From NCBI GenBank assembly GCA_043743335.1, contig JAYTWR010000193.1:33074-97073 (forward strand): DNA of 64,000 bases. Direction: 5' to 3'. The stretch comes from UBA5216 sp043743335. GTDB lineage: Bacteria; Pseudomonadota; Gammaproteobacteria; Burkholderiales; SG8-41. The notes under the pieces were generated by a model, which did no database searches, was not told the DNA's origin, and saw only the letters and a program-made list of their open reading frames with translations. Below are positions 42,009 through 51,849 of the stretch, one piece after another. A program made the translations under genes and the position numbers. How positions within the stretch are numbered: position 1 is the first letter of the stretch; every line of letters begins with the position of its first letter.

Positions 42009-44705
42009 CTATACGGACGTGGGAATGGGTTTTTCAGGATCAATGCCGTAGCGTTGAATGGCTTCCGTCACCTTGGCGCGCGCGATCAATTCCTGATCGG
42101 CCAGCGCGTTGAGCGCCGCCACCGCGACATAATTGCGATCTACTTCAAAGTGCCGCCGCAGCGCACGTCGCGTATCTGAGCGACCAAAGCCATCGGTGCC
42201 GAGCACGGCGTAGTGCGGCGTGGGCAGAAACGCGCGAATCTGATCGGCGTACGCCTTCATGTAATCGGTGGCGGCGATGACCGGCCCGTTGCGATCCTTG
42301 AGGCATTGTGCGACGTACGATTCGCGCGGCGTGGCTTCGGGATGCAGCGTGTTCCAGCGCTGCGCTTCTAGCCCGTCGCGGCGCAGTTGGTTAAAGCTGG
42401 TAACGCTCCAGATATCGGCGGCGATGCCAAAATCTTTTTCCAACATTTCTGCGCCCGCAATCACCTCGCGCAAAATCGTACCGCTGCCGAGCAACTGCAC
42501 CCGGAGTTGATCTTTCCGACCTTTGCCCGACGCAGCCCCCTCGCGCAGCAAATACATGCCGCGCAGTATGCCCTTCTCCACACCATCGGGCATGGCCGGA
42601 TGGGTGTAATTTTCGTTCATCACGGTAATGTAATAGAACACGTCTTCCTGTTCCTGACACATGCGCCGCAGGCCGTCCTGAATAATCACCGCCAGCTCGT
42701 AGGCGTAGGTCGGGTCATACGTCAGGCAGTTGGGAATGGTGGAGGCCATGATGTGACTGTGGCCGTCTTCGTGTTGCAGACCTTCGCCGTTCAGCGTGGT
42801 GCGCCCGGCGGTGCCGCCGAGCAAAAAGCCACGCGCGCGCATGTCGCCGGCCGCCCACGCCAAGTCGCCGATGCGCTGAAAGCCGAACATCGAATAAAAA
42901 ATATAAAACGGAATCATCATCCGCTGGTGCGTGCTGTACGAGGTCGCCGCAGCGATCCACGATGACATCGCGCCTGGCTCGTTGATGCCTTCCTGCAAAA
43001 TCTGTCCGGTTTTATCTTCTTTGTAGAACATCAACTGATCGGCGTCTTGCGGCGTGTAAAGCTGGCCCACACTCGAATAAATCCCGAGCTGGCGGAACAT
43101 GCCTTCCATGCCGAAGGTGCGCGACTCGTCCGGCACGATCGGCACCACAAATTGACCAAATTTTTTGTCGCGCACCAGCGTGTTGAGTATGCGCACGAAC
43201 GCCATGGTGGTAGACACCTCACGGTCATCTGTGCCCTTGAGTTGCGCATCGAATGCCGACAGCGGCGGCGCTTCCAGCGGCTCTGCTTTCCTGCGGCGTG
43301 ACGGCAACGAGCCGCCCATCGCCGCAATGCGGCTGCGCATGTATTGCATTTCCGGCGCGCCTTCCGGCGGACGATAGAACGGCACTTTTTCCAGTTGATC
43401 GTCGGGAATCGGCACGCTGAAGCGATCGCGAAACGCCTTGATCGAGGCGGTGCCCATTTTCTTTTGCTGGTGGGTGATGTTTTGCCCTTCGCCCGCCTCG
43501 CCCATGCCGTAACCCTTGATGGTTTTGGCGAGGATCACCGTGGGTTGGCCGACATGCTTGGTCGCCGCCGCGTAGGCCGCATACATTTTGTGCGGATCGT
43601 GGCCGCCGCGATTGAGGCGCCAAATTTCTTCGTCAGACATATTCGCCACCATCGCTGCGAGTTCCGGGTATTTGCCGAAGAAATGTTTGCGCACATAAGC
43701 GCCGTTTTGCGACTTCATGGTCTGGTATTCGCCGTCGACGCACTCTTCCATGCGCTTTAATAGGATGCCGGATTTGTCCTTCATCAGCAGCGGGTCCCAG
43801 TTTGAACCCCACACTACTTTGATGACGTTCCAGCCTGCCCCGCGAAAATCGCCTTCGAGTTCCTGAATAATTTTGCCGTTGCCGCGCACCGGGCCGTCGA
43901 GCCGTTGCAAATTGCAGTTGATGACAAAAATCAGGTTGTCGAGTTTTTCGCGGCCCGCCAGCGAAATCGCACCCAGCGATTCCGGTTCGTCCATTTCGCC
44001 GTCGCCCATGAACGCCCACACTTTGCGCCCCTGCGCCGGGATGATGCTGCGGTCGCGCAGGTAGCGCATGAAGCGCGCCTGATATATTGCCATCAGCGGC
44101 CCCAGTCCCATCGACACCGTGGGGAACTGCCAGAAATCCGGCATCAGCCACGGATGCGGGTACGACGACAAACCTTTGCCATCCACTTCTTGCCGGAAGC
44201 TTTCCAGTTGCGCTTCCGTAATGCGGCCTTCAAGAAAGGCGCGCGCATACACGCCGGGCGCGGAATGGCCTTGAAAGAAAATCAAGTCGCCGAGATAGTT
44301 TTCGTTGGCGGCGCGGAAAAAATGATTGAACCCCACGTCGTAGAGCGTCGCCGCCGAGGCAAAACTGGCAATGTGCCCGCCCAATTCGCCGGAATCTTTG
44401 TTGGCGCGCACCACGGTGGCCATCGCGTTCCAGCGCACCAGCGAGCGTATGCGATGCTCCATTTCAGGGTCGCCCGGCGAGCGCTCTTCGCGGTCGGCGG
44501 GGATGGTATTGATATACGCCGTGTTGGCGTTGTACGGAATGTACGCGCCTGTCGTCCGAGCGCGCGCCACCAGTTGCTCCAGCAAAAACTGCGCGCGCAC
44601 CGGGCCTTCATGTGCGATCACGGCATCCAGTGCATCCAGCCACTCGCGGGTTTCCTGCGGATCGGCGTCGGGCGCGGCGTTTAGTGATGGGGTGGGGGCG
44701 GTCAT
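42009..44705 (-). CDS. aceE: pyruvate dehydrogenase E1 component (homodimeric type)
   Basis: 898 residues, the usual size of single-chain E1. It decarboxylates pyruvate with thiamine diphosphate. Landmarks are NYLGDLIFFQGHSAPGVYARAF, the ThDP motif FMGDGEMDEPESLGA through NLIFVINCNLQRLDGPVRGN, GYGMGEAGEGQNITHQQKK and GEGLQHEDGHSHI. It leads the aceE-aceF-nadD-rsfS-rlmH-maf-rng run. The promoter should lie in 44706-44877. Confidence 0.97.
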   Translation of the reverse strand: MTAPTPSLNAAPDADPQETREWLDALDAVIAHEGPVRAQFLLEQLVARARTTGAYIPYNANTAYINTIPADREERSPGDPEMEHRIRSLVRWNAMATVVRANKDSGELGGHIASFASAATLYDVGFNHFFRAANENYLGDLIFFQGHSAPGVYARAFLEGRITEAQLESFRQEVDGKGLSSYPHPWLMPDFWQFPTVSMGLGPLMAIYQARFMRYLRDRSIIPAQGRKVWAFMGDGEMDEPESLGAISLAGREKLDNLIFVINCNLQRLDGPVRGNGKIIQELEGDFRGAGWNVIKVVWGSNWDPLLMKDKSGILLKRMEECVDGEYQTMKSQNGAYVRKHFFGKYPELAAMVANMSDEEIWRLNRGGHDPHKMYAAYAAATKHVGQPTVILAKTIKGYGMGEAGEGQNITHQQKKMGTASIKAFRDRFSVPIPDDQLEKVPFYRPPEGAPEMQYMRSRIAAMGGSLPSRRRKAEPLEAPPLSAFDAQLKGTDDREVSTTMAFVRILNTLVRDKKFGQFVVPIVPDESRTFGMEGMFRQLGIYSSVGQLYTPQDADQLMFYKEDKTGQILQEGINEPGAMSSWIAAATSYSTHQRMMIPFYIFYSMFGFQRIGDLAWAAGDMRARGFLLGGTAGRTTLNGEGLQHEDGHSHIMASTIPNCLTYDPTYAYELAVIIQDGLRRMCQEQEDVFYYITVMNENYTHPAMPDGVEKGILRGMYLLREGAASGKGRKDQLRVQLLGSGTILREVIAGAEMLEKDFGIAADIWSVTSFNQLRRDGLEAQRWNTLHPEATPRESYVAQCLKDRNGPVIAATDYMKAYADQIRAFLPTPHYAVLGTDGFGRSDTRRALRRHFEVDRNYVAVAALNALADQELIARAKVTEAIQRYGIDPEKPIPTSV

Positions 44706-44855
44706 GTCGATACGATTACCTTTGTAAGGCCGGGTTGGAACTGGCTAGAAGCGGGCCAAGGGCGCGCAAGCCTTGGTGATGCCCTACCCGAGAGCGCCTG
44801 AATTATAGCATTCGCGCTTGTCGTTTCCCTGCGAGAGAAATACGAGATTCTATTG

Positions 44856-44874
44856 TAACTATATGATTTTATTT
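44856..44874. repeat. AT-rich 19-mer family, 16/19 match
   Basis: TAACTATATGATTTTATTT ends 3 bp before the rlpA stop codon. It sits in the 172-bp aceE-rlpA gap, which otherwise shows nothing I can name. Confidence 0.7.
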
Positions 44875-44877
44875 AGT

Positions 44878-45798
44878 TTATTTTATGAGCACCAAAGGCT
44901 TCACGCCCAGCGTCTGGCTGATTTTTTCAGCCGTCAGCCGCGCATCGGCTGGGCTGGCGTACGGCCCGGCGAGCACGCGAAAAAGGTTGTCGCGCTGAAC
45001 CACCTGCACTTGCGGTGACAGCCAATCCACATCGCCACGCAGGCGCGCCGCATAGGCGTCGGCGTTTTCGCGTGAACCAAATGCCGCTAATTGCAAGTGT
45101 ACGCCGCCGGCTTCAACCGACAGCGGAATCGGCGGCGGCGCAGCGGGCGCAGCCGATGCCGCGACGGGTGCCGACGAAGGCGGCACACCCGCTATGCCCG
45201 AAGTGCCGGGCATGATGAGTTCGACATCCACCTGCGCGCTCCCGCCTGCGACAAACCCCAGTTTGTAAGCGGCGGTATACGACAAATCGATCAAGCGGCT
45301 ATCGATAAACGGGCCGCGGTCGTTCACCCGCACCACCACGGATTTGCCGTTGGCGACGCTGGTCACGCGCACGTAGCTCGGCAGCGGCAGTGTAGGATGC
45401 GCCGCGCTCATGCCGTACATGTCGTAGGTTTCGCCGGTGGAGGTGAGTTTGCCGTGATAGCGGCGGCCATACCACGACGCCACGCCGCGCGCGCGATACG
45501 GCGCCACAGCAGTCATCGGCACATAATTGCGGCCCATCACGGTATACGGGCGCAGGGCACCGCGATGTAGCGGCTCCACGCGCGGCACGGCGTCGGGGAT
45601 GCTGTCGACGTTCGCTGGCGGGTTAGCGCCGGGACCGTCGTCCAGATAATAACCGCCACTTTTTGACGTAGGCGCAGACGCAGACGGGGGCGCAGAAGCC
45701 ACCGGTGGCGGCGACGCTCGCCGGCCACCAAACAAGCCGCAACCGGCGAGCAGCGCAAGTGCTGCGACACCCAGCGCCATCTGCAGCGCGCGCCTCAT
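44878..45798 (-). CDS. rlpA: rare lipoprotein A, septal lytic transglycosylase-like
   Basis: 306 residues from the ATG at 45798, which overlaps the rodA stop (ATGA). A lipoprotein signal (ALALLAGCGLFGG, lipobox LAGC) leads to a Pro/Ala/Ser linker, a double-psi beta-barrel (GVASWYGRRYHGKLTSTGETYDMYG, VRVNDRGPFIDSRLIDLS) and a C-terminal SPOR domain (VHLQLAAFGSRENADAY through FRVLAGPYASPADA) that binds denuded glycan. RlpA cleaves peptide-free peptidoglycan at the septum. It is the last gene of the mre-mrd operon. Confidence 0.95.
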   Translation of the reverse strand: MRRALQMALGVAALALLAGCGLFGGRRASPPPVASAPPSASAPTSKSGGYYLDDGPGANPPANVDSIPDAVPRVEPLHRGALRPYTVMGRNYVPMTAVAPYRARGVASWYGRRYHGKLTSTGETYDMYGMSAAHPTLPLPSYVRVTSVANGKSVVVRVNDRGPFIDSRLIDLSYTAAYKLGFVAGGSAQVDVELIMPGTSGIAGVPPSSAPVAASAAPAAPPPIPLSVEAGGVHLQLAAFGSRENADAYAARLRGDVDWLSPQVQVVQRDNLFRVLAGPYASPADARLTAEKISQTLGVKPLVLIK

Positions 45799-46901
45799 GT
45801 GTGCACCAGCTTGCGATGCGTTTGTATGCTCATCAGTATCCCCAAACCCAGACACAGCGACACCAGCGACGTGCCGCCATAGCTGATCAGCGGCAACGGC
45901 ACGCCTACCACGGGCAGGATGCCGCTCACCATGCCCATGTTGACAAAAGCGTAGGTAAAAAACGTCAGCGTGATCGCGCCCGCCAAGAGGCGCGTGAACA
46001 GGGTGGGCGCGTTGGCGGCAATGATCGCGCCGCGCAAGATAACTATCAAAAACAGCCCCAGCAACAGCACATTGCCCAGCAGGCCGAACTCCTCGGAAAA
46101 CACCGCGAATATAAAATCGGTGGTGCGCTCGGGGATGAAATCCAGATGCGTCTGCGTGCCACCCATCCACCCTTTGCCAGTCCATCCGCCGGAACCGACT
46201 GCGATGGTGGATTGTATGGTGTGATAGCCGCTACCCAGCGGGTCTTCCATCGGATCAATCAGGGTGCGTATGCGTTGCTGCTGGTAGTCATGCATCATCG
46301 ACCAAGCGACAGGCGCAGCGGCGGCACTTGCTATGGCCAACCCGGCGATGATTTTCCAGGATAGTCCGGCCAGAAACAGCACGTAGCCGCCGCTGGCGAG
46401 TATTAATATCGCGGTGCCCAAATCCGGCTGCCGCGCGATCAAGGCTACCGGCACCAATAACATTGCCGCAGCGATGACAAAATTGCTGGTACGCAGCGTG
46501 CCTTCATAGTGGTGGAAGTACCACGCCAGCATCAAGGGTGCTGCGATTTTCATCAGCTCCGATGGTTGAATGCGGGTGATGCCAATATTCAGCCAGCGCC
46601 GCGCGCCGTTGACGATATCGCCCTTGACCGCTACGCCCAGCAACAGAATCAGGCCGATGACAAACAGCGGCAGCGCCAGCCGCATCAGAAAATGCGGCGG
46701 GATGTTGGCGACAATCCACATCACCGTCAGCGCCACCAGCATATTAATCATTTGCCCGGAAACGCGCGGCCAGCCCGCGTTGGATGCGCTGTATAAAACG
46801 GTAAGGCCCACACCCATCAGCAACAACACCGCACCCAACAGCGGCCCGTCAATATGGTCTGTCAGTAACCGCGAGAAGCGCCGCAGATAGTACGCGATCA
46901 T
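45795..46901 (-). CDS. rodA: RodA, elongasome SEDS glycosyltransferase
   Basis: 368 residues, ten membrane helices. It polymerises lipid II for side-wall growth. WLNIGITRIQPSELMKIAAPL, FLAGLSWKIIAG, GKGWMGGTQTHLDFIPERTTDFIFAVFSEEFGLLG (landmarks IPERTTDFIFAV) and the C-terminal VGVPLPLISYGGTSLVSLCLGLGIL are SEDS-typical. It overlaps mrdA by 4 bp. Confidence 0.96.
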   Translation of the reverse strand: MIAYYLRRFSRLLTDHIDGPLLGAVLLLMGVGLTVLYSASNAGWPRVSGQMINMLVALTVMWIVANIPPHFLMRLALPLFVIGLILLLGVAVKGDIVNGARRWLNIGITRIQPSELMKIAAPLMLAWYFHHYEGTLRTSNFVIAAAMLLVPVALIARQPDLGTAILILASGGYVLFLAGLSWKIIAGLAIASAAAAPVAWSMMHDYQQQRIRTLIDPMEDPLGSGYHTIQSTIAVGSGGWTGKGWMGGTQTHLDFIPERTTDFIFAVFSEEFGLLGNVLLLGLFLIVILRGAIIAANAPTLFTRLLAGAITLTFFTYAFVNMGMVSGILPVVGVPLPLISYGGTSLVSLCLGLGILMSIQTHRKLVHT

Positions 46902-48802
46902 CGCGTGGCCTCTGCTTTGGCGGCATCGCTGGCGGCTTCAGGCGTTTCTTTGCCGAGCAAATAATAATCCAGCACCTGCCGCGCAATGGGCGCAGCGGCC
47001 TTGGCACCAAAGCCGGCGTTTTCGACAATTAACGCCACCGCGATGCGCGGCTTGTCGGCGGGCGCATAAGCGATAAACAGCGCGTGATCGCGAAAACGTT
47101 CCTGCACTCGGCTCTCCACATATTTGTCACCCTGCTTGATGGCGATCACCTGCGCGGTGCCGGTTTTGCCGCCGCTGGTGTACTCGGCACCTGCAAATAC
47201 CGACGCGCTGGTGCCCTCTTTGTTCACCCCCACCAGCGCTTTTTTGATCACCGCCACGTGCTCCGGGTTCCACGCCAGCGTGCGCAGCGGCTGCGGCTCC
47301 ACAGGTGTGCGCGCCTTGCTGCGAACATCTTCAATAAAATCAACGACATGCGGTTTGAACATCACGCCTTCGTTGGCCAGCGTCGAAATCGCTGACGCCA
47401 ATTGCAACGGCGTATACGCGTTGTAACCTTGGCCGATGGCAATGCTCACGGTTTCACCGGCAAACCATTCGCGGTTAAAGCGCTTCTTTTTCCACTCCTT
47501 CGACGGCAAGGTGCCGGTGGATTCTCCGGTCAAATCAATGCCGCTGCGTGAACCAAAACCCAACTGCGACATAAACTTTGAGATGGCATCGATGCCCAGA
47601 TCATTGGCCAGCACGTAGTAATAGGTGTCGCACGACACGACAATGGATTTATACATATCCACCCAGCCGTGACCGTTCACCGCATCGTCGCGAAACTGGT
47701 GGTTGCCCATCCAGAAATAACCGGGATCGGAGATGCCGCTTTGCGGTGTGCGCTTGCCGTACGTCAACGCCGCCAACGCCATGAACGGTTTAAAGGTAGA
47801 GCCCGGCGGATACGTGCCGTTGAGTGCGCGATTTAACATCGGGCGGTCGGGCGAGTTACGCAACTCGGCCCAGCTTTGCGGATCAATGCCGTCGACAAAC
47901 AAATTAGGATCAAAACTGGGTTTGCTCACGAAGGCCAGCACGCCGCCAGTTTGCGGGTCCATTGCCACCAGCGCACCGCGCCGGTTACCGAAGGCTTTGA
48001 ACGCCAGCGCCTGCAAGCCCGCATCCAGCTTCAACACCAGATTAGAACCCGACGTGGGCGGCGTGCGTGACAGCAAGCGAACGGCGCGCCCAGCGGAATC
48101 GATTTCCACCTGCTCCACGCCCGTGGTGCCATGCAGCGCGCGCTCGTAGCTTTGTTCCAAGCCCATTTTGCCGATGTAATCGGTGCCACGATAATTGGCA
48201 AGATCGCCCGTTTCTTCGAGCCGGTCGAGTTCTTTTTGATTAATACGCCCGATGTAGCCGATCACGTGCGAAAACAATTCCCCCTGCGGATACTGGCGAA
48301 ACAGCCGCGCCTTGATTTCCACGCCCGGAAAACGATAACGATGCGCCGCAAAGCGCGCGATTTCCTCGTCTGACAGGCGCGAGCGTATGGGCAGGCTCTC
48401 AAAGCTTTTGCTCTCTTCGAGCAACTGGCGGAAACGCCGCCGGTCACGCGGCGATATGTCGACGATCTCGCCAAGACTGTCGACGGTGTTATCGACGTTG
48501 CCGGCTTTGCTGGGGGTGATTTCCAGCGTGTGCGCCGTGTAGTTGTACGCGAGCTGCACGCCGTTGCGATCACTGATGACGCCACGACCCGGTGTGGCCG
48601 GTACGACCGAGATGCGATTGGCCTCCGCCAACGTGTGATAGTGATCGTGCCGCACCACCTGCAAATACGCAAAGCGAACCAGCAGCAACACAAACATCAC
48701 CACCACAAACACGGTCAATATAACAAGCCTTACCTTGAACTGCTGTTCTTCCCGCTGCGCATCGCGAAACTCGACGCCCTTACTGAAAATCAGTCTAGCC
48801 AT
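46898..48802 (-). CDS. mrdA: penicillin-binding protein 2 (elongation transpeptidase)
   Basis: 634 residues. One N-terminal membrane helix (VRLVILTVFVVVMFVLLLVRFAYL) precedes a pedestal domain and the transpeptidase. Active-site motifs are GTYPPGSTFKPFMAL (SxxK), VVSCDTYYY in the SxN position (SCD, usual in PBP2) and SGGKTGTAQ (KTG). It partners RodA. Its start overlaps the mreD stop by 8 bp. Confidence 0.97.
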   Translation of the reverse strand: MARLIFSKGVEFRDAQREEQQFKVRLVILTVFVVVMFVLLLVRFAYLQVVRHDHYHTLAEANRISVVPATPGRGVISDRNGVQLAYNYTAHTLEITPSKAGNVDNTVDSLGEIVDISPRDRRRFRQLLEESKSFESLPIRSRLSDEEIARFAAHRYRFPGVEIKARLFRQYPQGELFSHVIGYIGRINQKELDRLEETGDLANYRGTDYIGKMGLEQSYERALHGTTGVEQVEIDSAGRAVRLLSRTPPTSGSNLVLKLDAGLQALAFKAFGNRRGALVAMDPQTGGVLAFVSKPSFDPNLFVDGIDPQSWAELRNSPDRPMLNRALNGTYPPGSTFKPFMALAALTYGKRTPQSGISDPGYFWMGNHQFRDDAVNGHGWVDMYKSIVVSCDTYYYVLANDLGIDAISKFMSQLGFGSRSGIDLTGESTGTLPSKEWKKKRFNREWFAGETVSIAIGQGYNAYTPLQLASAISTLANEGVMFKPHVVDFIEDVRSKARTPVEPQPLRTLAWNPEHVAVIKKALVGVNKEGTSASVFAGAEYTSGGKTGTAQVIAIKQGDKYVESRVQERFRDHALFIAYAPADKPRIAVALIVENAGFGAKAAAPIARQVLDYYLLGKETPEAASDAAKAEATR

Positions 48803-49319
48803 GATCCGGATCAGCGCGCGGCCGTTGCGGCAACTTCAACAGATACGACAACGCAGGCCATAGCAGCCCACCGATGATGCTGCCGAAAAAATACCAGTAG
48901 CCGGGAAAATCACTGCCGGCCGCCAGCCGTATCAACAACACGATCATATCGTTCAGCAACAGCAGCGGTGCCGCGTGCAACGCCTGCGGCGTGATGGAAA
49001 AGCGTTGCACACGCCGGTGCAACGCAATGCCCGCGTACGCCAGTATGGTGTACGACAAGGCATGCTGGCCGAACAGGCTGCCGTCGGCGACGTCCATCAA
49101 AAGGCCCAACAGCCACGCGATAGTGAAGCCGACTTTGCGCGGCTGATCGATACACCAATACAGCAACACCAGCGCGACAAAATCCGGGCGCACCCACAAG
49201 CCCCAGCCTGCCCACGGCAGCAAATTGATGAGCAGTGCCACCACCAGCGTGAACACAATAAAACCGGTTTGGGCGGGCTTGAGAATTTCCTGCGGCGAGC
49301 CGGGGTAAAAATTAATCAT
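48795..49319 (-). CDS. mreD: rod shape-determining protein MreD
   Basis: 174 residues from the ATG at 49319, 7 bp after the mreC stop. Five to six membrane helices are present. WVRPDFVALVLLYWCIDQPRKVGFTIAWLLGLLMDVADGSLFGQHALSY contains the family landmarks (PDFVALVLLYW, GLLMDV, LFGQHAL). It bridges MreC and the RodA-PBP2 complex. Confidence 0.93.
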   Translation of the reverse strand: MINFYPGSPQEILKPAQTGFIVFTLVVALLINLLPWAGWGLWVRPDFVALVLLYWCIDQPRKVGFTIAWLLGLLMDVADGSLFGQHALSYTILAYAGIALHRRVQRFSITPQALHAAPLLLLNDMIVLLIRLAAGSDFPGYWYFFGSIIGGLLWPALSYLLKLPQRPRADPDHG

Positions 49320-49326
49320 GATGCGC

Positions 49327-50229
49327 TCATCCGCCCTTTTTGCCCTTGCGCCCGCGCAGTGCGACTTCACTGTCTTCCACCGGACGCGGCGGCAAGGCTT
49401 CCGACCCTTGCACCACGAACACGCGCGTGTTGTTACTCACACCGCCGAGCGGCCGGCAGGTCACTTTGGAAAACGTTGCTGCGGGATTGGGCTCAATCGC
49501 CACCACCTCCGCCACCGGCAACCCCGGCGCGTAAATACCGTCGATGCCGGATGTCACCAGTTGATCGCCCTTTTGCACGTCGGCGTTCAGCGGTACGAAT
49601 TGCAGCTCCATCACACCGCCAACACCGGTGCCCGCCAGCACCGAGCGCAGCCCGCTACGCACATTGAGCACCGGTATCAAGTGGCCTTTGTCGGTAATCA
49701 ATGTCACTTCGGCCAACATGGGATAGGCCCGCGTCACTTGGCCCACCACGCCGGATGCGTCAATCACCGGCTGGCCATTGCGCACCTCGTGCTGCGTGCC
49801 TTTGTCGATGACGATACGCTGGGTGAACGGATCGCGCGCGGCGTAGAGCACCTCAGCCAGCGTCGAGCTTCCCGCATTGCGCTCACGGGCGTCGAGCAGT
49901 TTGCGCAAGTGGGCATTCTCGGCTTCGAGCGCTTTGGTTTTTTGCGTTAGCGTTGCGCCGGCGAGATTTTCCTGCACAAGGCGAACGTTTTCGTCGCGCA
50001 ACGCGGCGCGCGAACTGAAAAATTCACCGATATGCCGCAGCAAACTGGCGGGCGCGGCAGCCAGGCGTTGCAGCGGATAAATCGCCACGGCAGCGACTTG
50101 CCGTATGGCGTCCAGGTGTTTGTAACGCCCGTCGGCGATTAACAGCGCCAGTGACAACGCAGAAAAAATCAGCAGGCGGGTTAGCGGGCTGGCGCCGGTT
50201 TTGAAGAACGGCGGCGGCGTGTGTTCCAT
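49327..50229 (-). CDS. mreC: rod shape-determining protein MreC
   Basis: 300 residues. An N-terminal membrane helix (LIFSALSLALLIADG) is followed by a coiled coil (LRDENVRLVQENLAG through LEAENAHLRKLLDAR) and a beta-rich periplasmic domain (VIDKGTQHEVRNGQPVID, GVVGQVTRAYPMLAEVTLITDKGHLIPV). The Lys/Gly-rich tail (RGRKGKKGG) is ordinary. It scaffolds the elongasome in the periplasm. Confidence 0.95.
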   Translation of the reverse strand: MEHTPPPFFKTGASPLTRLLIFSALSLALLIADGRYKHLDAIRQVAAVAIYPLQRLAAAPASLLRHIGEFFSSRAALRDENVRLVQENLAGATLTQKTKALEAENAHLRKLLDARERNAGSSTLAEVLYAARDPFTQRIVIDKGTQHEVRNGQPVIDASGVVGQVTRAYPMLAEVTLITDKGHLIPVLNVRSGLRSVLAGTGVGGVMELQFVPLNADVQKGDQLVTSGIDGIYAPGLPVAEVVAIEPNPAATFSKVTCRPLGGVSNNTRVFVVQGSEALPPRPVEDSEVALRGRKGKKGG

Positions 50230-50293
50230 CGCTCGGCCACAGGGCGGCGGTTACGCGCGGGCGCAGATGCCGTAACACCCCGACTCAATCGCA

Positions 50294-51334
50294 TCAATCG
50301 TCATAGGCGAAGATGGTGTTGTAGCGCTCTTCCAGCGCCTTACCCGAGCCACGCGCCACGCAGGTCAGCGGGTCGTCGGCAATAATCACCGGCAAGCCGG
50401 TTTCTTCCATCAACAGCCGATCGATGTCGCGCAGCAGTGCGCCGCCGCCGGTCAACACCATGCCTTTTTCGGCGATATCAGCCGCGAGTTCGGGCGGTGT
50501 TTGTTCGAGCGCGGATTTCACTGCGCTGACGATGCTGTTTAGCGGATCGGTCAAAGCTTCAAGGATTTCGTTGCTGGTGATGGTAAAGCTGCGCGGGATG
50601 CCTTCGGCGAGATTGCGGCCTTTGACTTCTTTTTCGCGCACTTCGGAGCCGGGAAACGCCGAGCCGATTTCTTTTTTGATTTGTTCGGCGGTGGTTTCGC
50701 CGATCAACATGCCGTAGTTGCGGCGAATGTAGTTGATGATGGCTTCGTCAAATTTGTCGCCACCGACGCGCACCGAGCCTTTGTAGACTAAGCCACCGAG
50801 CGCGATGACGCCTACCTCGGTAGTGCCGCCGCCAATGTCCACCACCATCGAGCCTGTCGCCTCACCCACCGGCAAATCAGCGCCAATGGCAGCCGCCATG
50901 GGTTCTTCAATCAAGTTGACCTTGGATGCGCCCGCACCCAGCGCCGACTCGCGAATCGCGCGCCGCTCGACTTGCGTGCTACCGCACGGCACGCAAATAA
51001 TAATGCGCGGGCTGCGTTTGAAAAAATGCGAGCGGTGCACCTTGCGGATAAAGTGCTTCAACATCTGTTCTGTGACGGTGAAGTCGGCGATCACGCCGTC
51101 TTTCATCGGACGAATGGCGGTGATATTGCCGGGCGTGCGGCCCAGCATCTGTTTGGCGGCAAGGCCAACATCTTGCATGACTTTTTTGCCGTTGGGACCG
51201 CCCTCTTGCCGAATGGCAACCACCGAAGGCTCGTCGAGCACGATGCCTTTGCCGCGCATGAAAATCAGCGTGTTCGCCGTGCCAAGATCGATCGCAAGAT
51301 CGTCCTGAAAATAATTGCCGAAGAAACCAAACAT
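50294..51334 (-). CDS. mreB: rod shape-determining protein MreB (bacterial actin)
   Basis: 346 residues from the ATG at 51334. The open frame continues 21 codons upstream without family support. ATPase phosphate loops are AIDLGTANTLIF and VVDIGGGTTEVGV, with the adenosine motif VLTGGGALLRDIDRLL. It polymerises under the membrane and directs cell-wall synthesis. It heads mreB-mreC-mreD-mrdA-rodA-rlpA. The 150-bp gap to divergent gatC must hold both promoters. Confidence 0.97.
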   Translation of the reverse strand: MFGFFGNYFQDDLAIDLGTANTLIFMRGKGIVLDEPSVVAIRQEGGPNGKKVMQDVGLAAKQMLGRTPGNITAIRPMKDGVIADFTVTEQMLKHFIRKVHRSHFFKRSPRIIICVPCGSTQVERRAIRESALGAGASKVNLIEEPMAAAIGADLPVGEATGSMVVDIGGGTTEVGVIALGGLVYKGSVRVGGDKFDEAIINYIRRNYGMLIGETTAEQIKKEIGSAFPGSEVREKEVKGRNLAEGIPRSFTITSNEILEALTDPLNSIVSAVKSALEQTPPELAADIAEKGMVLTGGGALLRDIDRLLMEETGLPVIIADDPLTCVARGSGKALEERYNTIFAYDD

Positions 51335-51484
51335 AGGGGGCTTTCGAGTAAGAAAATACCGCTGCGATTGCGCTGGAGTGGCACGGAAACGCGTCACAAC
51401 GCAGCGTGCTGTAATGGGCGGTTATGATACTCTTGCCGTCAGCCTTTTTGAAGAATCTTTTTGCAGAATTCCCAATAACCTACT

Positions 51485-51772
51485 ATGGCATTGACACTGG
51501 ACGACGTGAAGCGCGTGGCGCATCTCGCGCGCATCGCCATCACCGATAACGAAGCCGCGGCGACGCACGCGCAGCTCACCGGCATCTTTGGGTTGATTGC
51601 CCAGATGGCGGCGGTGGACGTTAGCGCGATTGCGCCGATGTCCCACGCGCAGGATGTGGCGCAGCGCCTGCGCGAAGACGCCGTCAGTGAAGGCGATCTT
51701 CGCGAGCGCTTTCAGGCCGTCGCGCCGCAGGTAGAAGCGGGCCTTTATCTCGTGCCGAAGGTAATCGAGTAG
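51485..51772 (+). CDS. gatC: Asp/Glu-tRNA amidotransferase subunit C
   Basis: 95 residues. LTLDDVKRVAHLARIAITDNEA and QDVAQRLREDAVSEGDLRERFQAVAPQVEAGLYLVPKVIE match GatC, the belt that holds GatA and GatB together. GatCAB converts Glu-tRNA(Gln) or Asp-tRNA(Asn) to the amide. It heads gatC-gatA-gatB. Confidence 0.95.
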   Translation: MALTLDDVKRVAHLARIAITDNEAAATHAQLTGIFGLIAQMAAVDVSAIAPMSHAQDVAQRLREDAVSEGDLRERFQAVAPQVEAGLYLVPKVIE

Positions 51773-51849
51773 GCTCGCGCTGTGCGCTCGGCTTACCGGA
51801 AAACCTCTAACCCGCCTTCTTTCGCACGCAACTTCGCCAGTAACACGCC

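Noticed and set aside
43905..44684. 259-codon plus-strand frame opposite aceE
   Set aside because: Shadow of aceE. The sense protein is unambiguous.
45799..46185. N-terminal extension of the rlpA open frame
   Set aside because: It lies inside rodA in another frame. The lipoprotein signal starts at the ATG overlapping the rodA stop.
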